Position numbers and translations under genes: made by a program | From: Nitrospiraceae bacterium | Lineage (GTDB): Bacteria > Nitrospirota > Nitrospiria > Nitrospirales > UBA8639 | Direction of reading: 5' to 3' | Assembly: GCA_003523945.1 (NCBI GenBank) | Contig: DOFS01000079.1 | Coordinates: 1,495-29,605, forward strand | DNA: 28,111 nt | The notes under the pieces: model-generated | Database searches by the model: none | What the model was told of the DNA's origin: nothing | The model's input: the letters and a program-made list of their open reading frames with translations, nothing else | Shown here: piece by piece, positions 17,342 through 26,033 of the stretch | Layout: every line of letters begins with the position of its first letter | Numbering within the stretch: the stretch's first letter is position 1

Positions 17342-17855
17342 ACTAGTATTCAACATTTTTCTCGCTCTCAAAATTTGATTACCTTTTCAAGGTGGCGGTG
17401 AAAATATCCTTGCCGAACGATTCCCGGTCTCTTCTATATTAGATTTTAGATTGCTCGGCATCGCACTCCTTTGTCAGGACATAATGTCAAAAATCATACT
17501 TGGATAAATAACCATCCAATTGGCAGCCTAAACTTTATTATTAATTTTCCTCAAAGAAGAATCACCCCAAATTTTACTGCGGTCAACTTGATTAATATGC
17601 TTATTATTGGATTGGAGTTACTTAAAATAGGCGGAGAGAAGGGGGGTTAGACACTTAGAATACCCTCCATCATCCAACTCCCGACTCCTCTCCCAAAATC
17701 ATGAGAGGCAATCACATCCACGATGATCCGGATTCCTTTAATAAGGATTGCCCAGTTTATTTAAATTCCCTACAATTGGAGCCTGTCGTTACCCATAATT
17801 TGCAAATAATAAGTTAAAAAAAGTGGGGCATATATGGGGCAGATTTAATGGGTTG
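17342..17855. other. intergenic, no gene seen
   Basis: About 510 bp of AT-rich DNA between the fadL promoter region and the 3' end of the peptidase gene. No coding frame with recognisable content. A short direct repeat of GGGGCA (two copies at about 17824-17841) lies next to the peptidase stop. No convincing terminator. Confidence 0.4.
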
Positions 17856-19673
17856 TTACATTGCGCTTCTGCTTGGCGTCATACCCAATCCAGTCGAAAT
17901 TTTTTGCAACAATAACTCCTCATCTTCTGAAACATGGCCATCCGCCTCAGATATTGCACGCAAGTATTTAATGAATGCCTCTTTATCTTCATCTTTCAGC
18001 GTCTGGCCCAATATTTTCGAAAATTGCACCGCATCCGAAATTTGTGTAGGAGCGTGGCAAAATTTTCGAAATACTACGGAATCAAAATCTTTGAATAGCG
18101 TCGGACCAATGGCCTCTGCCACTCTTATTTCAGCAGGATCAATACGACCATTAGCGCTTATCAATGCAGCTGCCAGTGAGTATGTTGCATGTACGGATTC
18201 ATATACTAATTGATTTCGTTCGCTCTCCTTGGGTAGCTGAGCTACTCCATAAGCCATCATTAATTTATGCTCTAGGAGGGTAATTTCCTCCTCGATTTCC
18301 TGATAATTGTCTATCAGTTGGACCGCCGGGTTTTCAGGTACGAGCAACATATATTTTGTAATTTGATTTGCATTAACACCAAGTTCATCAAGTCTTTTGG
18401 ATACGGGCGGATGAGTATCGGACGGATGATTTATCGTCTGTTCCAGAGTTGATCGCATAATGTTGTCCATATTCTCATTTTCTAAGTCGAATTTGGCTTT
18501 ATCCTGAAACACAACACTTAAATTGCTTGAAATCTTTCCTTGATTTAGTCGCTCAACGTTTTGGTTGCGCGCATGATCCCAAAGGCTTGAATACAGCGAA
18601 ATCTTGATTAAAGCTACAGAAAGTGAGAGTGATGAGCCGGCTTCCGCCCCAGCTTGATCAGCTTTATGTTCACGGTCACGGCTAATCTTCGCTACATTGG
18701 ATGCAAAGGTCCCATACATATATGAAAGCATTGCAATTGCCGGAAGCCTTGCGAGGGCACTTGCACCTTCATCTTTACCTATCGCAATAGCACCAAGCGC
18801 CTTTTCCAAGCCTGCGTATACGGGAGCAAAGCGCATGCTATATGCAGTATCCTCACCTCTGAAATGCCCGAGTTCATGCCCTATCACCGATGAAAATTCC
18901 TCTTGCGACAAGAGTCTAGCCAGGGGTGCTGAAATAAATAGTGTTTCACCTTTGATAGGCATTGGGTTCCCGGGGACTTGAATGTCGCTGGTCGTAACAT
19001 AAAAGGTAGGTTCCAAACCTACGATGATGGAATCTGGAACTTTGGCACCAAGTTTCTCCGAAAGCGACTCAACGTATTTGAACAATCGAGGGGCATCTGA
19101 GGAGTTGAGAACTTTACCCATCACACTCAGATTCAGCTTCCTACCAAAAGTCATGGAAACGCTGACAAGGCTTAGGGCACCAACCAACGCACCCAGCCCG
19201 ATAGGGCCAATAAGGAAAAAGTGAACCCGACCTATGGCATAAGCTTCACCAATGTAAACAGCATAGGTAAAAATAATCCCTTGGAGGAAAACGGACGCAG
19301 CCATCAGAAAAATTGAAAACCGAAGAATAAATAAAAAAACAGCCGCAATTCGCTTCCTGCTTTCCCCTGCTATTACAGATGCGAACCAATACATTGTTGG
19401 AATCAGTATACCAATGGACCCAGCTACCATACTGGCTAGCTTGAGTAGTTCAATATTGAAAAGTTCTTGACAAGCGCTGGACAACTGAGAGACAGCTTCA
19501 CTCTCTAATTTTCTAGTACGCACAGTGTCACAAATGACAGTGACCTCCGGCAGGGCTTCCGCATTTAACCCTCGGTTTATATCATTGATGATGATAAAGC
19601 TAACAACAAAGCCAAAAATTGGAATAGCCAAAGCCACTACCACTACTTTCAAAAGACCAGCGGGATAATTCAT
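17856..19673 (-). CDS. membrane M48 metallopeptidase with C-terminal TerB-like domain
   Basis: A 605-residue protein. Membrane segments at about 7-29, 76-101, 110-134 and 147-172. The peptidase follows with zinc motif HELGH (266-270) and third ligand region REHKADQAGAE (E335, with D339 in the usual ExxxD), typical of family M48 (HtpX/Ste24 type). The last 130 residues resemble a TerB/DjlA-type helical domain: ALISANGRIDPAEI, then AISEADGHVSEDEELLL, the acidic repeated DG-h-x-x-x-E pattern. Role: probable membrane-protein quality control or stress proteolysis, with the TerB-like part for metal or partner sensing. The start is supported by a GGGGGGAG ribosome site just upstream. It stands alone, flanked by long non-coding stretches on both sides. 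Confidence 0.88.
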   Translation of the reverse strand: MNYPAGLLKVVVVALAIPIFGFVVSFIIINDINRGLNAEALPEVTVICDTVRTRKLESEAVSQLSSACQELFNIELLKLASMVAGSIGILIPTMYWFASVIAGESRKRIAAVFLFILRFSIFLMAASVFLQGIIFTYAVYIGEAYAIGRVHFFLIGPIGLGALVGALSLVSVSMTFGRKLNLSVMGKVLNSSDAPRLFKYVESLSEKLGAKVPDSIIVGLEPTFYVTTSDIQVPGNPMPIKGETLFISAPLARLLSQEEFSSVIGHELGHFRGEDTAYSMRFAPVYAGLEKALGAIAIGKDEGASALARLPAIAMLSYMYGTFASNVAKISRDREHKADQAGAEAGSSLSLSVALIKISLYSSLWDHARNQNVERLNQGKISSNLSVVFQDKAKFDLENENMDNIMRSTLEQTINHPSDTHPPVSKRLDELGVNANQITKYMLLVPENPAVQLIDNYQEIEEEITLLEHKLMMAYGVAQLPKESERNQLVYESVHATYSLAAALISANGRIDPAEIRVAEAIGPTLFKDFDSVVFRKFCHAPTQISDAVQFSKILGQTLKDEDKEAFIKYLRAISEADGHVSEDEELLLQKISTGLGMTPSRSAM

Positions 19674-20014
19674 AGCTCCCCCCTATAGGCGGCTAACTAG
19701 AAATTGTTTTACTTCCAGTTGTGTGTCCGAACCTTTCAACCTTTCAGAGGTGGCAATAGTTAGTGACTTTACAGTTTTTTAAGAATGGCCTGATAAAACT
19801 TACGCACCCTTAGTCAGTACATCCCAATCATTTAATTTCTCTCCAATATGTGGAAGCAGCAAAGCTCATACCAATAAGAAAAACGTAATAATTGTTACAT
19901 TAAACGCCTGTTTACTAGGCGATATTTCAAAGAATTTTGGAGGGAATGGAAAAGAGAGGAGGGTGGCCCGTTACATTTTCAAGATATGGAAAAGACCTTC
20001 CTTGTATCGATTGG

Positions 20015-20030
20015 TTTACACGCGTGTAAA
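20015..20030. promoter_or_regulatory. perfect 16-bp palindrome
   Basis: TTTACACGCGTGTAAA is a perfect inverted repeat without spacer, the form expected for a dimeric repressor operator. It lies about 340 bp upstream of the peptidase start with no other gene close, so its target is unclear. Confidence 0.4.
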
Positions 20031-20087
20031 TGAATAGTTCGAGAAGGCTAATGGATTAGCAACTAATTCTAGAGGGTGTAAAATCAA

Positions 20088-20104
20088 GGGGTTGCATGCA
20101 CCCC
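20088..20104. repeat. inverted repeat
   Basis: GGGGT and ACCCC arms around TGCATGC, which itself contains the palindrome GCATGC. Not followed by a T-run on either strand. Function unknown. Confidence 0.3.
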
Positions 20105-20933
20105 ACGCTATCATTTCCCGGATTGTTCAACATCACACCTACCGCAAAGGCTCAATTTCGTCACACGGATAAAGTTGAGAACGGCAGCCCGGCTTTGTCC
20201 CGCCTGAAATGGTGAAATCCAACCACAGGTCATAACCATTGGGTAGAGAACAATCGGCAAACGATTCTAGTGATTGGTCAGAGCCTTTCCCCCAAAAATC
20301 CCAATTACCTCCAAACACAAAAACGCAATGACCCTTAAAAAGGATTTAATATGCCTGCTTGGCCTTCACGCTCGCTTCCCTTTCTAGAATCCGTCCGCTA
20401 ACACAACGCACCCTTCATTTTTAGACCCTTCCCGAAATAACGGCTTCTCTGCCACAGTTTCCGCACTGGTAATGATCATCTTACTCGCAAGGCTCAAATC
20501 ACTGACCAGAAAGGCACTTAGCCCTATTCCAGTTCAAATCATTTAAGATTATTCGTTCGAGGATGCGAGGCATAACCCGACTCGTTGAAAAGGCTCAATG
20601 TCGTAGCGAGACTTTTACTGGGTGAGAACTTTGAGAAGGAGTTGTTCCGCGAAGTGGCTGATAGTTTTCTTTGCCACGTCCACATCCTTAACTGTTGCAC
20701 TTACGAGTTGAATCCAAAGGTTCCTTTTTAAGCTAAGAATCGAAATTTAATTCTGATCGGCTAAATCAAAAAGAAAAGGAAGAACCAAGAAAGGAATAAT
20801 AAGGGGGTAGGACATAGTGTGATGGTGGAGTTATTACTGAGAGTTTTCTCAAATAATGATCCGAGTTTATAAAGTGAGGGGAAAATGAAACGATAATCAT
20901 CAAAACGTTTCCGCCAAGTTCCCAGGGAGACCT

Positions 20934-20952
20934 CCCATTTTATGAAAATGGG
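20934..20952. repeat. perfect hairpin at end of decayed gene
   Basis: CCCATTTT and AAAATGGG arms with a 3-nt loop. It overlaps the stop of the glycosylase-like remnant on the minus strand, where a transcript end would be expected, but no T-run follows. It may be an attenuated terminator or the edge of an element. Confidence 0.35.
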
Positions 20953-21366
20953 GGAAAAATCTTATTTCTCACTGGCTGCCCGACCTGAACGCTCTGCCAA
21001 CTCTCAAGCTTCATATGCCGCGAACTTAGCCCTACTTCAGTAGCCCGGTCAAAATTCTCATAAAGGTTTGGGAGTCTAGCCAAGCATCCACTTAATATCT
21101 TTAACAATATTTGAAAATCCCTGATGGCATTTGTTTCCGGCAAAAAAGGTTCCTGCCAATGGTACCAAATTTCCACATAGTTGGGCCCACCAGATCTTCT
21201 GGCGGAAGTCCATTACCTTACTAGGAACTTTCAAGCCCAATGCTAGAGAAGCCCATTTTATATGCGTTTTTTTTAGTGCAAGGATGCGTTCAGGGCAGGA
21301 GGCGTAGAACTCTTCTTGAAGGTATCTTGAACAGTATTGAATCGCTCTTACAGAGGGTTTGTGATC
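20940..21366 (-). pseudogene. uracil-DNA-glycosylase-like fragment, tentative
   Basis: Two adjacent minus-strand frames. The first (21366-21076) reads CSRYLQEEFYASCPERILAL, then KVMDFRQKIWW, then VPLAGTFFAGN and HQGFSNIVKDI, ending at TAG. The second frame continues to TAA at 20940. The first frame resembles the C-terminal half of UDG-superfamily proteins (C-x-x-YL-x-x-E, ERILAL at a LALG position, a late GT-hydrophobic-x-GN-x-x-H segment). The N-terminal half is absent because the recombinase remnant begins there. This is motif resemblance only; it could equally be another conserved protein. Either way it is broken. Confidence 0.35.
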
Positions 21367-21370
21367 TTAA

Positions 21371-22659
21371 TTGTTGAAACCCGATGGGCATTTAACTCCT
21401 GGAACAATATTAAATCCTTTTTCCCAGAATTCGTTGACCCAAAATTTTGACACCAAAAGTCCTATGGGGCGCCTCATGCGGAATATCCTCTTAGACTTTG
21501 CTCAATTCGAACGAGAAATGGCGGCCGACCGCACAAGGGACAAAATGCAGCAACGGGCCGAAAAAGGAATGTGGAACGGTGGAATCGTCCCCTATGGCTA
21601 TTCCGTAGAGGCCAAACAACTCATTATTCATTCTAAAGAAAGTGCGAGAATTCGCTTTATATTTCAGTATTTTTCACAGGAGGGGTCCCTCTCTCGATTG
21701 CGCATGGCGTTACTTCATCGCAGTTGGTATCCCAGAACCGGCCGCCTATGGAGCAAAACCCAGCTTGACTATATTCTTCGCAACCCGCTTTATGTGGGAA
21801 AGATCCGATTCAATGGGAACCTATACCCAGGGCAACATGAAGCCTTGGTAGCGCAAGACATATTTGAACGGGTTCAGAGTCTTCATCGGAAACGAACACA
21901 CTCCGACACCAAAATAGCCCGCCCCTATATTCTTCAGGGGCTCCTCAAGTGCAGCTCGTGCCATTCCGTTTTGACGCCTCATTACACCCAAAAGCGACTA
22001 AAAAATGGCAATATTCAACGCACACCCTATTACCGATGTACCAAACCATGCATCATTCCTTTAAGGCATGCTCCATCAAGCTCGTAAACGCGGATCAAGC
22101 TGAGCATCAAATTTTGGCCTCCTTACAAAACCTCAGTAAAGATGAGCCCTATATACAGGGTATAGTGGACGAACTGAACCAGACCCTCCATCATTCTTAT
22201 GGGCCATTGGAACAGGAAGCCAAAGAATTACGCGGACAGATCAAGGACATCGAAGGAGAACTCCAACGATACGTGCGCGCGCTAGGGAAGGGATCGATTT
22301 CTCTGGGCCGATTAGAAAGGGAAATCAAAAGACGCGAAGAGGATCAAAAAGCCTTAGCGAGAAGGTTGGAAGAAGTCGAGAAACAAATGCAAAAGGCAGA
22401 GCTTCAAGATTTTAATGGAGATCTCCTGATTCAAGAATTGGGGAATTTTCAAAAGAATTTTTCCTTATTATCCCCCAAAGAACAAACTGAGGCTCTACAA
22501 TGCCTGGTAAAAGATATCGAAGTATTCCCCGATAAGTGGGTTTTGAATGTATTTGAACTTCCTGGGTTTAGTTGGGGTTCGCAAAAACGAGAAAAGTGGC
22601 TGGGGGACCAGGAATCGAACCTGGGTTCTAAGATCCAAAATCTTATGTCTTGCCCCTAG
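21371..22659 (+). pseudogene. large serine recombinase, N-terminally truncated and frameshifted
   Basis: Homology begins near 21420 with NSLTQNFDTKSPMGRLM and ILLDFAQFEREMAADRTRDKM, the end of the resolvase catalytic domain. The catalytic serine and about 100 preceding residues are missing. The recombinase domain follows (YFSQEGSLSRLRMALL, LDYILRNPLYVGKIRFNG), then a zinc ribbon beginning CSSCH. At about 22043-22046 one base is missing (AAA-CC instead of AAAA-CC), shifting YYRCTK into the frame that continues MHHSFKAC, ADQAEHQI and a coiled coil (about 22200-22420), ending at TAG 22657-22659. The last 20 or so codons lie inside tRNA-Gln on the opposite strand. It is not functional as it stands. 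It marks a former integrative element next to the tRNA. Confidence 0.88.
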
Positions 22660-22670
22660 ACGATCCCCCA
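22597..22670 (-). tRNA. tRNA-Gln (anticodon UUG)
   Basis: A full 74-nt cloverleaf including encoded CCA. Acceptor TGGGGGA pairs with TCCCCCA, discriminator G. D arm GTCT/AGAC; anticodon stem TAAGA/TCTTA with loop TTTTGGA giving anticodon TTG; T arm CCAGG-TTCGATT-CCTGG. The U1-A72 start is typical of bacterial glutamine tRNAs. A broken serine recombinase lies immediately 3' of it and runs into it from the other strand. Confidence 0.95.
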
Positions 22671-22681
22671 ACCGAACAGGC

Positions 22682-22711
22682 ACTTTAAGACTTACAGGTC
22701 TAAAGCGTCAA
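22682..22711 (-). promoter_or_regulatory. sigma-70 promoter for tRNA-Gln
   Basis: On the minus strand TTGACG (22711-22706, 5 of 6), an 18-nt spacer and TAAAGT (22687-22682, 4 of 6). Start would be near 22676, a few bases before the mature tRNA 5' end. Confidence 0.5.
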
Positions 22712-22723
22712 GATCTTTCGAGG

Positions 22724-23386
22724 TTAGTACACCCTCCCATACACGATCCAATGCCGATCATCCGGCACATCTACCATCAAGCGACTTAAATTAAGTTCCG
22801 CGAGGTGTGCAGCAACCTCATCCTCCGTAAACGCCGCCAGCAGGGAGTGAAAGAAATCGTGACGCAATCTCTCGGGTTCATGAGCCGCATACTGGTCGAC
22901 AATGGCCTGCGCCTCCTCTGGAGAGTCGGGACGAAGAAGATCCATTACCAGCACAGGCCCCCCGGATTTGATCAACTTTTTTATCTCATACCAAAACCGT
23001 AGTGGATTGGGAACATGGTGAGCCAAACTGTTCGACATCACGGCGTCAGCTGAGGTAGCCAAACTGACATCTTGAAACCGTTGGGCGAGAAACCCTATCC
23101 GATGAGTTAACCCAGCTTTTTTGACTGCCTGTTCCGCCCAGGTGATCATTGGGATGGACGCATCAATCCCAGTAATCCTACAGGTTGGATGGCTCCGGGC
23201 CAGGCGGATGGCGATATCACCGGGGCCGCAACCCAAATCCACAACATGTGGGCCATCAAGATCCTCATAGAGCCGAAGAAAGTTATCCACAAAACCCTGA
23301 TTTTCTTCTTGAAAATCCGCTTCTGCATAAGCCTGAACTTGTAATGGATCATCCATAATTTCCGGTTCGAGAACCCGTTCCATCAT
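22724..23386 (-). CDS. class I SAM-dependent methyltransferase
   Basis: A 220-residue Rossmann methyltransferase. Motif I VVDLGCGPGD (48-57), acidic residue after strand 2 at D75 (GIDAS), motif with NSLAHHV (119-125), and post-I loop MDLLRPDSPEEA. The AHH in place of a metal or acid pair is common in the Methyltransf_11/25 group. The methyl acceptor cannot be told from sequence. Start: the ATG at 23386 is preceded by AAGGAAG at normal spacing and begins MMERVLEPEIMDDP, a natural N-terminus; the open frame extends 15 codons upstream without support. It is followed by the tRNA promoter. Confidence 0.85.
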   Translation of the reverse strand: MMERVLEPEIMDDPLQVQAYAEADFQEENQGFVDNFLRLYEDLDGPHVVDLGCGPGDIAIRLARSHPTCRITGIDASIPMITWAEQAVKKAGLTHRIGFLAQRFQDVSLATSADAVMSNSLAHHVPNPLRFWYEIKKLIKSGGPVLVMDLLRPDSPEEAQAIVDQYAAHEPERLRHDFFHSLLAAFTEDEVAAHLAELNLSRLMVDVPDDRHWIVYGRVY

Positions 23387-23437
23387 TTCATCTTCCTTAT
23401 CGGCTTCATTTTCGGCCACGTGCCGATTCACACCCGA

Positions 23438-23886
23438 TTACCTTGCTGTACCCCTCCCTTCGGACAGGACCCGAGCATACAATCAGCTCCATCCTGGATG
23501 ACGCTGCTGAGAAATCCTGGAATAGTCTCCATTCACAAACCATAGCGCATTATGACGACACGGCTCACAATAACTGGTGAGTTCGATCAACACCTCTTCT
23601 CCAATTTTCAGATGGTCTCCAGGTTTCAGCTGTGCCCAGTTCAAACCAGCCAAGGACAAATTTTCTCCGGAGGCTCCCGCCTAGCCTGAATGCCCCTCCT
23701 GTTGTAAGGCCTCAATAGCCTCGAACGAAAACAAACATGAGGCCCGCTCGGGTCCCTCATCAAGGTCTGATTCCGCTGCCGATCTCCTTCCACCCCTTTG
23801 ACTGACAACCACGCCTCGGGCATGGGCAGCTTGGGCAGTCCACCTGCGGAAAAATTAATTTGATAGAGATACGGAACAGAACACAT
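23438..23886 (-). pseudogene. MOSC-domain protein, pseudogene
   Basis: Minus-strand homology to MOSC (molybdenum cofactor sulfurase C-terminal) domain proteins: VPYLYQINFSAGGLPKLPMPEA and VKGVEGDRQRNQ in one frame. After a shift near 23757 the next frame reads PERASCLFSFEAIEALQQEGH, then GASGENLSLAGLNW, LKPGDHLKIGEEVLIEL, YCEPCRHN, and DYSRISQQRHPGW. Besides the frameshift there are in-frame stops TAG at 23684-23682 and TGA at 23485-23483. The intact protein would be about 150 residues. MOSC proteins handle sulfur or molybdenum cofactor chemistry. The lesions show it is dead but recent enough to read through. Confidence 0.85.
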
Positions 23887-23986
23887 GAAACCGTTTACCC
23901 CACCAGCATAATGGTCAGAGACGAAAAAGATGGTAGCCATCAATAGAAAGGGAGGTCAAGCGGAACAACCTCATTCACGTAGATCG

Positions 23987-24748
23987 TCATTGGCCTTTGG
24001 ACACCACTTTGGTTACGAAGCTTGTGATTTTGAAAAAATAGGGATTTCCCCCAACAAAAGGGACATCATTATGCCCGGCGCCCGCTACCACAAACCACTC
24101 TTTTGGCTCATGAGCTGCATCAAACACCTGTCGACCCAAGACAATCGGCACAATGGAATCCTTTTCGCCATGAATCACCAATAGGGGACGCCGGAACTTG
24201 GCAATCTTGTCAGCCAGATTGAATTCCACATTCACCAACCACCGAGCGGGCAATCCTAAATAATGGTAGTCCGACATGGCTTGGATAGAAGGAAATGCCC
24301 CCTCGAGAATCACTCCGGCCGATGGGCGGAGATTCACCACTTCACCAGCTACGCATGCACCGAGTGATCGGCCAAATACGACGATTCGACTAGAGACAAT
24401 GCCGCGTTGGTTCAAGACATAGTCATACCCAGCCAAGGCATCCTGATACAGGCCGGGTTCGGAAGGTGACCCCGAGCTCCGGCCATAGCCGCGATAATCA
24501 AATATGAAAACCGATAATCCCCGCCGATACAGCTCACGAATATTACCTAAACGATGAATGATATTACCCGCATTGCCATGACACCATAAGAGGACCGGCT
24601 TAGTCGGTCCGGCGTCCACAAACCAGCCGAATATCGTAACTGACTCATCAACCACAAGCCACACATCCTCTAAAGGCAGTCCACTCAGGCTCGCCCAATT
24701 TCGGTTTTCCCAAGGGGATGGTTGAAATACAAAAACTCCTTCAAACAT
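23987..24748 (-). CDS. alpha/beta hydrolase, ABHD17/Bem46-like
   Basis: A 253-residue serine hydrolase. LLWCHGNAGNI (oxyanion region, HGNAG 57-61), FDYRGYGRSSG, nucleophile S128 in GRSLGA, acid D197 in VIHGEKDSIVP, and H226 in GAGHND complete a full triad. The family includes thioesterases/depalmitoylases and peptidases, so the substrate is uncertain. The N-terminal membrane anchor common in relatives is absent. ATG at 24748 is chosen; a TTG at 24787 in the same frame would add 13 residues. It is divergent from apaH with about 105 bp between start codons, so the two probably share a promoter region. Confidence 0.85.
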   Translation of the reverse strand: MFEGVFVFQPSPWENRNWASLSGLPLEDVWLVVDESVTIFGWFVDAGPTKPVLLWCHGNAGNIIHRLGNIRELYRRGLSVFIFDYRGYGRSSGSPSEPGLYQDALAGYDYVLNQRGIVSSRIVVFGRSLGACVAGEVVNLRPSAGVILEGAFPSIQAMSDYHYLGLPARWLVNVEFNLADKIAKFRRPLLVIHGEKDSIVPIVLGRQVFDAAHEPKEWFVVAGAGHNDVPFVGGNPYFFKITSFVTKVVSKGQ

Positions 24749-24853
24749 TGGCCTATTGTAGCAAGGTCGCGCCACCAACGCGGGCAAAAAAATTTCGGAT
24801 TCGGTTATTCTTCAGGTAAGATTTTCCTTTTTACCATTTGGGGATCCTTCACG

Positions 24854-25660
24854 ATGGCCACTTATGCAATTGGAGATGTACAGGGATGTGTCCAGGCCTT
24901 ACACCGCCTGATAGAAAAAATTCACTTCAATCCAGACAAGGATCGCCTTTGGTTCGTCGGGGACTTAGTCAATCGAGGGCCGAATTCACTGGAAGTGCTT
25001 CGCCTCATCAAAGGGTTAGGAACCGCGGCCATCACTGTGTTGGGCAATCATGACTTACATCTTCTGGCCGTATGGGGCAAGGTGGCCACCCTCAGCCGAA
25101 AAGATACCTTACAATCGGTCCTCTCAGCATCCGATGTGGATGAATTACTCACCTGGTTGCGGTTTCGACCCCTCATACACGTCGAAAATGGGTTTTGTTT
25201 GGTTCATGCCGGCCTCTTACCATCCTGGTCTATTCCTCAAGTACTGGAGTTAGCTGGTGAGGTGGAGGAGGCATTGCAGGCCGAAAATTTTCACCAGCAC
25301 TTACCGGCAATCTATTTTGGAAAAGACATCATTCCATCTGGCCATCTGAGTCTTGAAGAACGATTGAGCCTCACAACTAATGTCCTGACTCGCCTCCGGG
25401 TCTGTTCCCAGGAAGGTATTCCTGAGTTCTTATTCAAAGGGCATCCGAACGAGGCTCCGCAGGGATATATGCCCTGGTTCCAAGTTCCCAATCGAGCCAC
25501 CCAAGATGACACCATTATTTTTGGACATTGGTCGGCCTTAGGCGTGGTAAAAGGGCCTAATGTGTTCGCCATTGATGGTGGATGCGTGTGGGGACGTGAA
25601 CTCGTTGCCCTCCGCCTCGAAGATCAACAACTCTTTCGCGTCACCTGCCCAAAGATATAA
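24854..25660 (+). CDS. apaH: symmetrical bis(5'-nucleosyl)-tetraphosphatase
   Basis: A 268-residue ApaH, of typical length. The calcineurin-type metallophosphatase motifs are all present: GDVQG (7-11), GDLVNRG (36-42), GNHD (64-67), VHAG and FGHW. It hydrolyses Ap4A to two ADP, controlling dinucleoside polyphosphates under stress and removing NpnN caps from RNA. The ATG at 24854 gives the natural MATYAIGDVQG N-terminus, with GGGGA about 10 bases upstream; the frame is open 44 codons further without homology. In many bacteria apaH is in the ksgA operon; here it stands beside a divergent hydrolase. Confidence 0.95.
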   Translation: MATYAIGDVQGCVQALHRLIEKIHFNPDKDRLWFVGDLVNRGPNSLEVLRLIKGLGTAAITVLGNHDLHLLAVWGKVATLSRKDTLQSVLSASDVDELLTWLRFRPLIHVENGFCLVHAGLLPSWSIPQVLELAGEVEEALQAENFHQHLPAIYFGKDIIPSGHLSLEERLSLTTNVLTRLRVCSQEGIPEFLFKGHPNEAPQGYMPWFQVPNRATQDDTIIFGHWSALGVVKGPNVFAIDGGCVWGRELVALRLEDQQLFRVTCPKI

Positions 25661-25768
25661 GTATCACCCCCACCAGCAATGATACGAGAAGCGAGACCGC
25701 CTCCGCTTTCAAACACCCCCTGTCTCCCTTGGCATTTTTCCCAAATATCTGACGCCATCCAATATTTG

Positions 25769-25803
25769 TATCTGATGAGATACATTCTGTATCCGTTTAG
25801 ATA
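25769..25803 (+). promoter_or_regulatory. paired upstream palindromes, second locus
   Basis: TATCT-GATG-AGATA at 25769-25782 (with flanks a perfect 18-bp palindrome, TGTATCTGATGAGATACA) and TATCC-GTTT-AGATA at 25790-25803, 21 bp start to start. Same motif, spacing and position as 9-44. The end of the pair lies 110 bp upstream of a sigma-54 -24 element. Confidence 0.65.
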
Positions 25804-25911
25804 ACGATTATTCTTTTATCACCCCTGGCTTTATGCGTGCTTTCAATCTGTTAATGAGATGCTTTTCGCCTATTGTTGCAATTTGACCTCGAGGATTAGC
25901 TAAAAATTTTC

Positions 25912-25927
25912 AGGCACTTGTCTTGCT
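25912..25927 (+). promoter_or_regulatory. sigma-54 -24/-12 promoter
   Basis: AGGCACTTGTCTTGCT has GGCAC-N5-TTGCT with GG at 25913-25914 and GC at 25925-25926, ten bases apart, a near-perfect match to the consensus. The predicted start near 25938 leaves a leader of about 96 nt before the ATG at 26034. Confidence 0.7.
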
Positions 25928-26033
25928 TGGATCCCTAGATACACCGGGAAAGCCCAAATGAAATTGGAAAGAAAAAATTTCTGATAGCTAAAAAAACATT
26001 ATCAACGCTATTCACTTTAAGAAAGGGGTATAC

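Larger units (their letters stand above)
19674..20939. other. long gene-poor stretch
   Basis: About 1.27 kb with no open frame carrying recognisable motifs on either strand. It holds a perfect 16-bp palindrome (20015-20030) and a GC-flanked inverted repeat (20088-20104). A 49-codon open stretch at 20585-20731 on the plus strand reads plausibly as protein but starts with TTG, lacks a ribosome site and matches nothing I know. The stretch looks like decayed DNA between an intact gene and mobile remnants. Confidence 0.45.

Noticed and set aside
17824..17841. Direct repeat of GGGGCA beside the peptidase stop, considered as an attachment site
   Set aside because: Too short, and no integrase or matching copy nearby.
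20133..20603. AAAGGCTCAAT-x-TCGT occurring twice in the gene-poor zone
   Set aside because: Only two imperfect copies about 450 bp apart, with no dyad or gene relation; could be chance.
20585..20731. 49-codon plus-strand open frame reading like protein
   Set aside because: TTG start, no ribosome site, no known motif; a run of this length is expected by chance.
20934..20952. Hairpin considered as an intrinsic terminator
   Set aside because: No T-run follows on either strand, so it is kept only as a repeat.
22547..22789. 80-codon plus-strand frame through the tRNA
   Set aside because: A typical translation artefact of antisense tRNA-Gln.
25826..25841. Another GG-N10-GC element, TGGCTTTATGCGTGCT
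   Set aside because: It fits the consensus less well than 25912-25927 and lies only about 24 bp from the palindromes, too close for enhancer looping.
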